From assembly GCF_003011965.1 (NCBI RefSeq), contig NZ_PXWG01000009.1, positions 44,102-108,101 of the forward strand: a DNA stretch of 64,000 nucleotides. The letters run 5' to 3'. A program made the translations under genes and the position numbers. Below are positions 27,914 through 36,276 of the stretch, in pieces. How positions within the stretch are numbered: position 1 is the first letter of the stretch; every line of letters starts with the position of its first letter. Below the pieces are notes generated by a model, which was not told where the DNA came from, ran no database searches, and saw only the letters and a list, made by a program, of their open reading frames with translations. The DNA comes from Streptosporangium nondiastaticum. GTDB taxonomy: Bacteria; Actinomycetota; Actinomycetes; Streptomycetales; Streptomycetaceae.

Positions 27914-28258
27914 AACATGCCCCCTATGCAGCACATACGTACCTGTAGGAGGTATGTCGCCCCTTCCCGGAGATGACTCATTTGGTCCGCCGATCCGTCA
28001 TCGCCATTGCGCTGCACGCGAGCGTGGCCTTTGGCGCGGAGATTCGTTGGCAGGCGTCGGCCCAGGACTGGACGCGCAGCATCTCCTCTGACGGCACGAT
28101 GCATCCTCGGCGCCCGGCTGACCCCTGGGCCGACACTCCGACGATCCCCCAGCCGCCGAGTGGCCGGAAGGTTTCACATGGGTTTCAAGGCCCATCCGGC
28201 GCCCTGGACAGGTGAGTTGGTCACGTTAAGTTGTCTCATCATCAGCAGAGGAGTTGCT
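27914..28258. other. Divergent promoter region
   Basis: These 345 bp separate the accessory operon from the XRE/TPR regulator. They hold a 25-bp palindrome near the operon side. Short overlapping frames are present on both strands, but none has a ribosome binding site or convincing codon use. Confidence 0.5.
27933..27957. promoter_or_regulatory. Palindromic operator candidate
   Basis: The ends ACATAC and GTATGT and the inner ACCT and AGGT are symmetric around a central GTAGG. It is 20 bp upstream of the operon's first start codon and 300 bp from the divergent regulator, a fitting operator for that regulator. No binding evidence exists. Confidence 0.45.
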
Positions 28259-29614
28259 GTGATCGACACCAGGTCAGCCGTTCTATTGCACCCCCTCGCC
28301 TTCGTCCGGGAGCAACTGGGCATGGGCAAGATGCAGTTCGCCACCGCCGTTCGCCGCCATGGCGAACGGCTCGGTCATCACTTGGGCACCACTCGCTCCA
28401 CCATCTACAAGTGGGAGCGAGGCGACCATGCGCCCGACGCGGTCACTCAACTGGTGATTGCCGACTACCTCCACTCCTCTGGGCTGCGCGTCTCCGTGGA
28501 GGCCCTCGGACAAAAGCCCTGGCCCCTGTGGCTCCCCGCTTGGGAGGATCAAGTCATTGCGGCCCCGTGGACCCAGAGGTCTACGCTGGAGGCTCTGACG
28601 GCACTAGGGAGTGAACCAGTGGACCGAAGGGGTTTTATCGGGATCAGCGGCGCTGCGCTCGCCGGCATTGGTACGCAGTGGGCAACCGCTGACCCCGCCT
28701 TGGCAGCAGCCACGAAGGGCGACCAGATCACCAGCCGCACGGTAGATCGAATGGCCGTGCGTATCGAGTCCATCCGGGCCATGGAGCAGGACACCGGCGG
28801 CGTGGACTTCCTCGACTCGGCACGCGCCGATCTGGAACTGCTCACACGCATGATCAGCAACAGCCGCTACACCGACGACATCGGCAAGAGGCTGTACACC
28901 CTCGCCGCCGAGGTGTGCTGCCTGCTGGGGTGGATGAGCTACGACGCAGGTCTCCAAGCGGCGGCGCAGAAGAACTACACGACGTCGCTGCGGGCCGCCA
29001 AGACGGCCAACGACGACATGTTGGGCGCTCACACGCTGTGCTTCATGGCGACGCAGGCGTCCAATCACCAAGAGCAGCGAGCGGCAGTGGGCCTCATGGA
29101 GTCGGCGAGCAGCGTCAGCGGTCGCGTCCCGCCGGCCATGCAATCCTCGCTGGCGGCTCACGAAACGACCGTTCTTTGCAAGGCTGGTGAACATAAGCGG
29201 GCTGCTCAAGCGCTCAACAGGGCGTTCTCCGCTCTGGAACGGGCGAGCGACGACCGTCCTGCCTACCTGCGGTGGTTCGGTGAATCGCAGCTCAGGTCAA
29301 CGGAAGGACGGTTTCTGCTCGCCACCGGCCAGGCCGGCCGAGCGACAGACGCACTCGAAAAGTCCGTGACGCACGCTGCCCCACGAGACCAGGCCGTTCG
29401 TTGTGGAACGCTCGCCCTCGCCTACCAGCGGGCCGGTGATCTGGATGGAGCTCTCGACGCAACCGAACGGGCCATCAAGGCACTCAGTACAGGGATTCAC
29501 ACTCAGAGGGGCGTGCAGCGCCTTCAGGAGGTCAGCAAGGCCCTGGCCGGACACCGCTCCGAACCTCGCGTGAAGGAAGCTCGCGCCCACATTGCATCCC
29601 TGGCCGCGGCCTAA
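28259..29614 (+). CDS. XRE-family regulator with TPR-like C-terminal domain
   Basis: The 451-residue protein starts at GTG 28259, with AGAGGAG upstream. An N-terminal helix-turn-helix (RHGERLGHHLGTTRSTIYKW) is followed by a Tat/lipobox-like hydrophobic stretch RRGFIGISGAALAGIGTQWA and then helical repeats of TPR type (about residues 160-450, e.g. LYTLAAEVCCLLGWMSYDAG). Regulators of this layout are very frequent in Streptomyces and respond to unknown small signals or peptides. It is divergent from the accessory operon and is its probable regulator. A perfect hairpin ends the gene. Confidence 0.8.
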   Translation: MIDTRSAVLLHPLAFVREQLGMGKMQFATAVRRHGERLGHHLGTTRSTIYKWERGDHAPDAVTQLVIADYLHSSGLRVSVEALGQKPWPLWLPAWEDQVIAAPWTQRSTLEALTALGSEPVDRRGFIGISGAALAGIGTQWATADPALAAATKGDQITSRTVDRMAVRIESIRAMEQDTGGVDFLDSARADLELLTRMISNSRYTDDIGKRLYTLAAEVCCLLGWMSYDAGLQAAAQKNYTTSLRAAKTANDDMLGAHTLCFMATQASNHQEQRAAVGLMESASSVSGRVPPAMQSSLAAHETTVLCKAGEHKRAAQALNRAFSALERASDDRPAYLRWFGESQLRSTEGRFLLATGQAGRATDALEKSVTHAAPRDQAVRCGTLALAYQRAGDLDGALDATERAIKALSTGIHTQRGVQRLQEVSKALAGHRSEPRVKEARAHIASLAAA

Positions 29615-29642
29615 CTCGCTGCGAGAACAGGCAGGAAATGCA

Positions 29643-29689
29643 AATAGCGCCCCCCGCCCCGGTCTGTGACCGGGGCGGGGGGCGCTATT
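29643..29689. terminator. Bidirectional terminator, 22-bp perfect stem
   Basis: AATAGCGCCCCCCGCCCC plus GGTC pairs perfectly with its complement around TGT. It separates the convergent regulator and lysis genes, and its right arm reaches the first base of the stop codon of the latter. Confidence 0.92.
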
Positions 29690-29946
29690 CAGTGGGTGGT
29701 GGTCGCCTGCCAGACGGACACGATCACCGCGGCGATGCTGACTAGGGCGGCGAGGGACGGCAGGGGCCACCGGCCGCGCTCGACGGCAGCCACGCGGGAG
29801 TCGAGGTCGGTTAGGCGCTGGTCAGTCTGGTCATCCCTCTGGACCAAAAGGGCGAGTGCACCGTCGGCGCGCGCGAATCCGACCTCCACGACGCCGCGGA
29901 GCTTCTCTAGCTCCAGGGCGACATCCGAGGGGGTCGGGTCGGTCAC
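29689..29946 (-). CDS. XhlA-like lysis accessory protein
   Basis: The 85-residue product has a coiled coil (LELEKLRGVVEVGF and TDLDSRVAAVER) and one C-terminal hydrophobic helix (PLPSLAALVSIAAVIVSVWQ). That is the layout of haemolysin XhlA-type proteins that work with holins. GTG 29946 overlaps the holin stop (GTGA). It is the last gene of the late operon. Confidence 0.65.
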   Translation of the reverse strand: MTDPTPSDVALELEKLRGVVEVGFARADGALALLVQRDDQTDQRLTDLDSRVAAVERGRWPLPSLAALVSIAAVIVSVWQATTTH

Positions 29947-30191
29947 ACGGCCCCCTTGTCCGTGGAGGCTGAGGGGATGGCCGGTTCGGTGCGCAGCCAT
30001 CGGGGCAGGAGTGCCTGCACCCCGGGGATGGCCATGATCCGGGTAAGGCCGGCGGCGACGGCGAGGGCGCCGGCCGCCCATGGGAGGGTCGCGGGGATGC
30101 CGGACGCGTCCACGATGACGGGCAGGAGCGCGGCGAGGGTGATCGCGGTCTGAACGGTGGTGCGGATGGTGCGACGGGTGGCGTCGGTCAT
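29943..30191 (-). CDS. Putative holin
   Basis: The 82-residue protein has two hydrophobic helices (TVQTAITLAALLPVIVDASG and LPWAAGALAVAAGLTRIMA) and a short polar tail, fitting a class II holin. Position next to XhlA-like and endolysin genes supports a role in timing lysis. Confidence 0.7.
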   Translation of the reverse strand: MTDATRRTIRTTVQTAITLAALLPVIVDASGIPATLPWAAGALAVAAGLTRIMAIPGVQALLPRWLRTEPAIPSASTDKGAV

Positions 30192-30221
30192 ACGTCGTGG
30201 GGCTTTCTCTGGGCGCAGGGG

Positions 30222-31538
30222 TTAGGTGTCGATGTCGATCAGCGCGGGGATGGGTGCGCCGCGGGTGAGGGCGCGTTGGGCAAGGTGTTCGATGGCCGTC
30301 GCGGCCTGAAGTGGCACAACGCCGTTGCCAAGGGCCTTGAGCTGGGCGGCTCGGGACAGTCCGGGAACGGCAGTGACGTGGCCTGGGGGAAGACCCATCA
30401 TCCACTCCACCAGCAAGGGGCTCAGGCGTCCCATAGCGTCGGTTGGGCGGGGAGCGGTACGGCCGATGACAGGGGCCCATCGGGCCACGGCCCCGGCATA
30501 TGGTCCCCAGATTTCTTCCGGCGCGAGCACGGAGGCGGGGTCTGGCGCATCTGCGACGCGTGCCGCCTGCCGATCCGCGTGCCCGACGAGATGGTGGTGC
30601 GATTCCTCGCGTGGGGCGGTGTGGCAGGACCGGCCACGGTGCAGACCTCCGCGGCCAGGGATCGGCCGTGTGTCCCGGCTTCCTGTGACGGGGTGCGGCG
30701 CGTCTGCCGGTCCTCGTTCGGCGACGCTCTGGGCGTGGGGAGCAGGTCGATGGCGGTGCGCAGGTTCATGCCCCCGGCCCGGCCCTGGTGTCCCGCCCCG
30801 GCCGCTTCGGAGGCTGAGGGGGTGGGCAGGAGAAGGGCGGCAGCGGTCGGACAGCGCGGCTGACGTCCGCCCGGCCGGATCGGAGCAGCCGGACCGGTCA
30901 GCGTGCCGCCGGCGACGGGCAGCCAACCCGGCAGGGTCTGACCTGCGGCCGGGCCGTGGCGAGTGGCCTGGGTCGGTCGGCCAGGTGAGGAGGAAGAGGC
31001 GGTTTCTCCGGTGGGGGGCACCCACGGCGGACGCACGTAGACAAGTCCACTCCGCATCGAACCCGATGTGGGCAAGATCGGCGAGGACGTTGCCGTAGCC
31101 CATGCCAATGTGAGCTGCGACGTTTTCAAACACCCCGAGGCGGGGTCGTAGAACGCCAAGGGCGGCGGCGATGTGAGGCCAGATGTGCCGGGGATCGTTC
31201 ACTCCTTTCCGCTGGCCGGCGGTGCTGAAAGGCTGGCAGGGGTAGCCGCCCACGATCACGTCGACCGGTTCGACACCGGTCCAGTCAGTAGCCGTGATGT
31301 CGCCGAGGTTGGGCACTTCGGGGTGGTGGTGAGCGAGGATGCGGGCGGGGCCAGGGTCGGGGTCTGCAACCCACGTGACCGTGCCGCCGAATACGGCCTG
31401 CACGGCCATGTCCAGGCCGCCGTATCCGGAGCACAGGGAGCCGATCCGCAGCGCCTGCCCGTCAGCCGTCCCATCCGCGGGACCCCCGCTCCGGTGCGGG
31501 GAGCCCGGAAGGGACCGGGTCAGAACGCCGGTGGTCAC
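30222..31538 (-). CDS. DNA (cytosine-5) methyltransferase with frame-scrambled target-recognition region
   Basis: The enzyme type transfers a methyl group from SAM to C5 of cytosine. Motif I (GSLCSGYGGLDMAV), the catalytic PCQ motif (GGYPCQPFSTAGQ), ENV motif (FENVAAH), motif VIII (RRNRLFLLTW) and C-terminal motif X (KALGNGVVPLQAA) are in one frame. Between about 30650 and 30840 this frame gives only Arg/Pro/His-rich text, whereas another minus frame reads LLLPTPSASEAAGAGHQGRA and MNLRTAIDLLPTPRAS, the expected repeat of phage enzymes. Two compensating frameshifts in the target-recognition domain are the simplest explanation. GTG 31538 overlaps the endolysin stop. Activity is doubtful. Confidence 0.75.
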   Translation of the reverse strand: MTTGVLTRSLPGSPHRSGGPADGTADGQALRIGSLCSGYGGLDMAVQAVFGGTVTWVADPDPGPARILAHHHPEVPNLGDITATDWTGVEPVDVIVGGYPCQPFSTAGQRKGVNDPRHIWPHIAAALGVLRPRLGVFENVAAHIGMGYGNVLADLAHIGFDAEWTCLRASAVGAPHRRNRLFLLTWPTDPGHSPRPGRRSDPAGLAARRRRHADRSGCSDPAGRTSAALSDRCRPSPAHPLSLRSGRGGTPGPGRGHEPAHRHRPAPHAQSVAERGPADAPHPVTGSRDTRPIPGRGGLHRGRSCHTAPREESHHHLVGHADRQAARVADAPDPASVLAPEEIWGPYAGAVARWAPVIGRTAPRPTDAMGRLSPLLVEWMMGLPPGHVTAVPGLSRAAQLKALGNGVVPLQAATAIEHLAQRALTRGAPIPALIDIDT

Positions 31539-32383
31539 GCGGTAGTGCGCGGGACCTTCAGCGCGGCCCACTGGAGCGGGCCGGGCCACCCGTCGCACTC
31601 GTGCGGCGCGTCGCCGAGCTTGCGCTGCCACTTCCGGAAGCTTGCGCGGTCGGAGGACGTCCACTGCGGCCCGGGGCCCTCGCGGTAGGCGGAGCAGCCC
31701 TCCTCGACCAGGCGTCGGCCCATGGCGGTGATGATCGGTGAGTCGGGCGCGTCGCGGAACCACTGCTCACCGGGGAACGGCTCGAACCCATTGGCCCCGC
31801 GGTCCCGCCCGTGCTCGGCCCCGTCCTCGCTGGCCGGGATGTCATCCGTACTGGCCTCGTGGCCGAAGAACGTGATGCCGGACCGACCTCGCCAATCCGG
31901 GTCGGCCAGGACGACGCCCTCGGGGTAGTCGGGAATCCCGTAGCCGTGAATGTAGGAGCTGCGGCGGAGGCGGGTCTTCAGGTAGACACCATCGCCCTCG
32001 GCGGACCCGTTCGAGTTCGTGTTGCCTTCCACGGTGGTGATTTCGTCGTCCGTGTACGCGACGACAATGCCCGTGTGGGAGCCGCCGCCTGCGCCGAAGT
32101 AGACGATGCCGCCGATGACGGGGTAGTCGGTGTAGCGGTCGCGGTCCTGGAACCACTGGACGCCCTCCCAGCACGAGGCCGTGACGGGGGCCAGGTCTGC
32201 CGCACCGGCCTCCTGGAAGCACCAGCTCACGAACGTGTGGCACCAAGCTTCACCCTGGGCCCACTCAAGGCCGGGTACGGCCGGCGCGTACTTCTGGATG
32301 TTGTTCCAGTCACCGTCCTCGCGGCCTTCGTGGTACCCGATCTCATCACGGGCTGTATTGATCACATCAAGTGCAAGGGACAT
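31535..32383 (-). CDS. Endolysin, CHAP-type amidase/peptidase with wall-binding domain
   Basis: The 282-residue protein cleaves peptidoglycan at the end of infection. The N-terminal part has the CHAP pattern: catalytic Cys in GEAWCHTFVSWCFQ, His in GGGSHTGIVV and the acidic TVEGNTN. The C-terminal part (GPGPQWTSSDRASFRKWQRK and DGWPGPLQWAALK) is a peptidoglycan-binding-type domain common in Streptomyces phages. It has no signal peptide, so it needs the holin. Confidence 0.85.
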   Translation of the reverse strand: MSLALDVINTARDEIGYHEGREDGDWNNIQKYAPAVPGLEWAQGEAWCHTFVSWCFQEAGAADLAPVTASCWEGVQWFQDRDRYTDYPVIGGIVYFGAGGGSHTGIVVAYTDDEITTVEGNTNSNGSAEGDGVYLKTRLRRSSYIHGYGIPDYPEGVVLADPDWRGRSGITFFGHEASTDDIPASEDGAEHGRDRGANGFEPFPGEQWFRDAPDSPIITAMGRRLVEEGCSAYREGPGPQWTSSDRASFRKWQRKLGDAPHECDGWPGPLQWAALKVPRTTA

Positions 32384-32484
32384 GCAAATGGCTCCTGTTG
32401 GGACATAAAAAGGCCCCGGCCGGATGCTGGCGCGGGGCGGGGGGAGGTAGGTGATGAGGGCAGCTCACGCTGGCCGGGTGCTGA

Positions 32485-33447
32485 TCAGGCGTCGATGGCG
32501 AACCTGATGCTGTCCAAATAGATCCACTTCACCGGTGACTGCACCTGGGCTTGTAGCTGGCCCGGGTAGGGGTCAGTGCCGGACGTGACGTCGATGCGGA
32601 TGCTGGAATTCTTGACCGCGTTGAAGCTGGTGGCGCAGATGAAAGAACGCATGTACTTCGGCCGTGCCTCCGGCGGCAGGACGGCCAGCAGCCAGCTGTC
32701 AGCGACGTTGAAGTCCTTGCCATCCTTGCGCTCTACGGAGCCGCTCAACTCGATCGTGCCGTTCACCAGGCGCCAGCGCGGGTTGCCGCCGTGCGCGGCG
32801 ACGTCGGCGGGGAGGGGCAGGGGCTGCCAGGGGCCGGGCGACAAGGGCGTCCAGGTGCCGTTGGTGTAGATCTCCATGCGGTCTTCGGCCTGGAGGTAGG
32901 CCAGCTTTCCGGGGACGGCCCGTTCCGGGGACGCCGCGCGGGCGGCGGCGGTGGCGTAGACCGTCTGTGTCAGGGCGTACACCCGCTCGTCCACGATGTC
33001 CCGGGGGGCGATGGCGCCGGCCTGCGGGGCCACGGCTACCCGGCACAGGGGGACGTCGAAGACGCCGTCCTGCCCCTGGCTGAGTGCGGGGGGCTGGGGC
33101 TGGGCTGCCGGGGTGCCCTGGAGGTAGGCGATGGAGATGCGCTGGCCGGTGCGGGACAGGCGGACGGTGATTCGGTCGATGCGCGGCTGGGTGCCGACGT
33201 TGGCGGCGATCACCACGTGGCGCTCGGCGTCGGAGTAGTAGTGGAAGCCCTGGACTGTGGCGTGACCAGGTGCGATGTTGACGGTCATGTCCTGGCCGGT
33301 GGCCGTGGTGGCGAGGGGGTCGGCGGGATCGCTGGTGCGCGGGGCGCGGATGCCGTCGGTCTGCCACATGGACGTCATCTGCGACCACTGTTCGCTCGTG
33401 ACGGTGGTGCCGGCGCCGCTGTCGAAGGGGAAGTAGTACTCGGCCAA
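32485..33447 (-). CDS. Tail-tip/baseplate fibre-like protein
   Basis: The 320-residue protein opens MAEYYFPFDSGAGTTVTSEQ, contains IAPGHATVQGFHYYSDAERH and IDRITVRLSRTG, and ends in a beta-rich domain. This is typical of short tail-tip proteins in actinophages that follow the gp37-like protein. A receptor-binding role is likely from its position before the endolysin, but it is not proven. Confidence 0.7.
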   Translation of the reverse strand: MAEYYFPFDSGAGTTVTSEQWSQMTSMWQTDGIRAPRTSDPADPLATTATGQDMTVNIAPGHATVQGFHYYSDAERHVVIAANVGTQPRIDRITVRLSRTGQRISIAYLQGTPAAQPQPPALSQGQDGVFDVPLCRVAVAPQAGAIAPRDIVDERVYALTQTVYATAAARAASPERAVPGKLAYLQAEDRMEIYTNGTWTPLSPGPWQPLPLPADVAAHGGNPRWRLVNGTIELSGSVERKDGKDFNVADSWLLAVLPPEARPKYMRSFICATSFNAVKNSSIRIDVTSGTDPYPGQLQAQVQSPVKWIYLDSIRFAIDA

Positions 33448-33462
33448 GCGCGGGTTCCTTGA

Positions 33463-34656
33463 TCAGTAGCGGGTGTTGAGGGCGTGTACGGCCTGCCACA
33501 GTCGCCGCACCTGGGTATAGAGGGCGGGGGTTTGGGTGGCGGCCTCGGTGCCGACGGTGGCCTGTACGGAGCTGGCGTCCGCGGTGTCCGTCAGGTGCAC
33601 CTCGCGGACGGGGTGGACGAGGTCTGTGCCGGCGGTGGTGGTGACGGTGACCGTGTCACCCGTGCGGTAGTCGCGGCCGTACTGGCACTGCTCGGTGTCG
33701 ACCGGCGCCAGGGACAGTTCGGCCTGCGCTCCACCCTGCTGAAGGGCGTTGGTGGCCGAGGTGCGCAGGGACCGGAACTGCTCGTCGGAGTCGTCCAGTC
33801 GCCCCGGAATGGCGGTGTCGCGCTGGTCTACGAACGTCTCCCCCACCCGGGCCCACTCGGCTTCGGCATCGGGGGCGGCCCATTGCCAGAAGAACCTGTC
33901 CTTGCCCTGCCCCTGAGCGGCGACGACGGCGCGCGTCGTGCGGGGCGCGGTGAGCTGGTAGGAGTACGAGCCGAGGTTGCCCAGGTCGGTTGAGAAGCGG
34001 ACCGCTCCGCGTAGGTCGCGGGTGGTGCCGATCTGGAGGGCGAGGCGGGGCGTGGTGGGGTCGGGCTGGGTGATCCGCACGGCCAGGCCGGCTGTGGTGG
34101 CGAGGGTCTGTGTCGCGGACAGGAGGGTGTCGAAGCGCAGTGAGACCTTCGTGGCGTCGCCGAGGCCGGTGGTCAGACCGGGGTCCAGGCCCAGGACGCG
34201 CCGACCGGGCAGGGCGGCCGGTCCGGCGTTGGCGGCAACGAGGCGGTTGATGATGTCGCCGGCCGGGCCCGCGGCCGTCCAGTAGTCGACGCTGTAGCGG
34301 CCATTGCCGGTGTCGGGGGCGCGGGCGGGGTCGGGGAAGGCAAGGCGGGCCGCGAGTGCGGTGTTGTCGCAGACGCCGGAGAAGGTCAGTGTCCCGCCGC
34401 TGGTGGCTGACCAGTCGTCACGGATGCTGGTCAAGGGGCCGGTGAACAGGGGTTCGGGGGCGTCGTCGGACCAGATCATCACCCCGTGGCCGCTGGCAAA
34501 GAGCCCGGCATGGGGGTGGTCGGCGGGTAGGACGAGGGTCCAGGCGCCGACGTCGAGGTGGCGGACGATGACGTCCAGGGAAGTGTAGGAGTCGATCTGT
34601 CCGACACGGCGGAGGGCCGCGTCGCGGACGTCGACGCGGTAGCGCCGCAGGGTCAG
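33463..34656 (-). CDS. gp37-like minor tail protein (siphovirus ReqiPepy6 type), start codon unusual
   Basis: The protein (LTLRRYRVDVRDAALRRVGQ, WTLVLPADHPHAGLF, GTLTFSGVCDNTALAARL) matches the gp37-like tail proteins that follow Dit in actinobacterial siphoviruses. No ATG/GTG/TTG exists near the expected N-terminus. A CTG at 34656 overlaps the Dit stop (CTGA), and a second CTG at 34650 lies seven bases after GGAG. I mark the first; the second is better placed for the ribosome. Longer frames into Dit lose similarity. Confidence 0.75.
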   Translation of the reverse strand: MTLRRYRVDVRDAALRRVGQIDSYTSLDVIVRHLDVGAWTLVLPADHPHAGLFASGHGVMIWSDDAPEPLFTGPLTSIRDDWSATSGGTLTFSGVCDNTALAARLAFPDPARAPDTGNGRYSVDYWTAAGPAGDIINRLVAANAGPAALPGRRVLGLDPGLTTGLGDATKVSLRFDTLLSATQTLATTAGLAVRITQPDPTTPRLALQIGTTRDLRGAVRFSTDLGNLGSYSYQLTAPRTTRAVVAAQGQGKDRFFWQWAAPDAEAEWARVGETFVDQRDTAIPGRLDDSDEQFRSLRTSATNALQQGGAQAELSLAPVDTEQCQYGRDYRTGDTVTVTTTAGTDLVHPVREVHLTDTADASSVQATVGTEAATQTPALYTQVRRLWQAVHALNTRY

Positions 34657-36227
34657 GCTCCGAGGTGTCGTGGCTGATAGGTCAGGGTGACCGCGGACTC
34701 TTCCGACGCGCCGGTGGCGGTGAGGGAGATGACGTTCTCCCCGGGGACGAGCTGCCACAGGGAGGCCGGACCGGTGAGGTGGGGCCACAGGTTCTCGCCG
34801 CGGGTGCCGTCGGGGGTCTCCAGGTAGACGGCCTTGATGCCGGGGCGGGTGTCGATCAGGACCGTCCGTCCGGCGGGGATGCCGTAGGACAAGGTGAGCT
34901 GCTGGCCGGTGGTGCGGTTGGCCAGGCGGAGGGGGATGACGGGCTGGCCGGCGTCCTGCTGGCCGAGGGGTCCGGTGATCCGCCATACCGGCCACGCGTC
35001 CACGTCGGTGGTGGCCTGGACCGGCAGACCCTCGTCACCGATCACGCTCGGGGCGATCCGCAGGGGGAAGAAGGGGGTGGTGTGCGGTTCGCCGGTGGTG
35101 GTGGGGTCGAGGCGGGCGAGGGTGAGGTGGTCGACGTCCAGCGGGGTGGCGTCGGATTGGATCACCGGCCGCACCGTGGCCGTGCCGACGGGCATCGTGC
35201 CGGGGCCGGACTCCACCGGGTAGGCCACGCTGCTGTCGGCCGGGGAGGCGTTCTCGAGCGCCCGCCCTCGGGCGTAGCCGATGACGTCCACCCACCCGTC
35301 GGCGTCCAAGAGCGCGCGGCCGGCGGCGGTGATGAACCGAGTCCCACCATGCACCGGTGCACCGGCGGCAGTGAGGCCGGCCAGGCCGACCGATACGGAC
35401 GTCTGCGCGTCGGCGGCGGCCTTGTTGCTGCGGCGGACCCGGGCGGTCAGCCGGTACAGGCTCGTCCCGTCGTAGGGGACCGCGGTCGTCGCCTCCGTCC
35501 GGACACCGGCGGCAAGGCGGGTGTACTGGCCGTCCGTGCCCCGGGGGTCGGTGAGGACCGTTCCGGCCGCGCCGGAGGAGGTCCAGGCGGAGGGGTTGTT
35601 CATGGTGTCGGACAGCAGCACTGTCCAGGACCCGGCGGGGTGGGAGAGGAACCCGGGCGCGCCGTAAACGCGGAAGGTCTCGGCTCGCTCGTCGCCGTAC
35701 CAATAGGGGTCGGGGGCGGTGAGCTGGAGCCCGTACCGGGTGAAGGTCAGGCCGACGCCGTCGCTGCCCTCGTCGCCTTCCATGCCGGCGGTGTAGTGGA
35801 CACGGATGCTGCGGGCGGTGCCGTCGGCCTCCGCCACCCGCAGCACGCACGGGCCCCGGTCGGCGACGAGGGCGGCGACGAAGCGCCGCTTCAGCGCCAG
35901 GAGTTCCGGGCGGGTGGGCGCCCACAGCAGCAGCGGGAGTTGGATGCGGCGGGAGGCGGCGCGGGTCTTGACCAGACGGCCGCCGTCCATCCCCGCGTAC
36001 TCCGTGACCGTGGCCTGTACTGGCGGGGCGTCCATGCCGGTGGGGCCGGGGAGGATCGCGATGCAGGCCCCTTGGTGGGACAGGTCCGCGGTCAGAAGGA
36101 ACTCTTGGCCACTGCCGGTGGTGAGCGTGACGCGGGGCGGGGCGTCGGCTGCGGCGTGCTCTGGTTCGGGGAGGATGCCGGCGGAGACGACGGCGGACGG
36201 TGAGTTCAGCGTGGCCAGTAAGCTCAC
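34653..36227 (-). CDS. Distal tail protein (Dit-like) with inserted binding module
   Basis: Dit forms the hub at the tail tip. N-terminal beta-structure (about residues 30-185, including LTADLSHQGACIAIL and GVGLTFTRYGLQLTAPDPYW) and a C-terminal half (about 385-524, LTLSYGIPAGRTVLIDTRPG) form the hub. A middle block (about 195-380) reads like a carbohydrate-binding module (SDTMNNPSAW, DGTSLYRLTARVRR). Such evolved Dit proteins bind cell-wall sugars. It lies between the tape measure and gp37-like genes. Confidence 0.82.
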   Translation of the reverse strand: MSLLATLNSPSAVVSAGILPEPEHAAADAPPRVTLTTGSGQEFLLTADLSHQGACIAILPGPTGMDAPPVQATVTEYAGMDGGRLVKTRAASRRIQLPLLLWAPTRPELLALKRRFVAALVADRGPCVLRVAEADGTARSIRVHYTAGMEGDEGSDGVGLTFTRYGLQLTAPDPYWYGDERAETFRVYGAPGFLSHPAGSWTVLLSDTMNNPSAWTSSGAAGTVLTDPRGTDGQYTRLAAGVRTEATTAVPYDGTSLYRLTARVRRSNKAAADAQTSVSVGLAGLTAAGAPVHGGTRFITAAGRALLDADGWVDVIGYARGRALENASPADSSVAYPVESGPGTMPVGTATVRPVIQSDATPLDVDHLTLARLDPTTTGEPHTTPFFPLRIAPSVIGDEGLPVQATTDVDAWPVWRITGPLGQQDAGQPVIPLRLANRTTGQQLTLSYGIPAGRTVLIDTRPGIKAVYLETPDGTRGENLWPHLTGPASLWQLVPGENVISLTATGASEESAVTLTYQPRHLGA

Positions 36228-36276
36228 GCGCCAACCCCCTTTCTTTCATGGGTGGTTGGCGCGTGGGCCGTACTGG

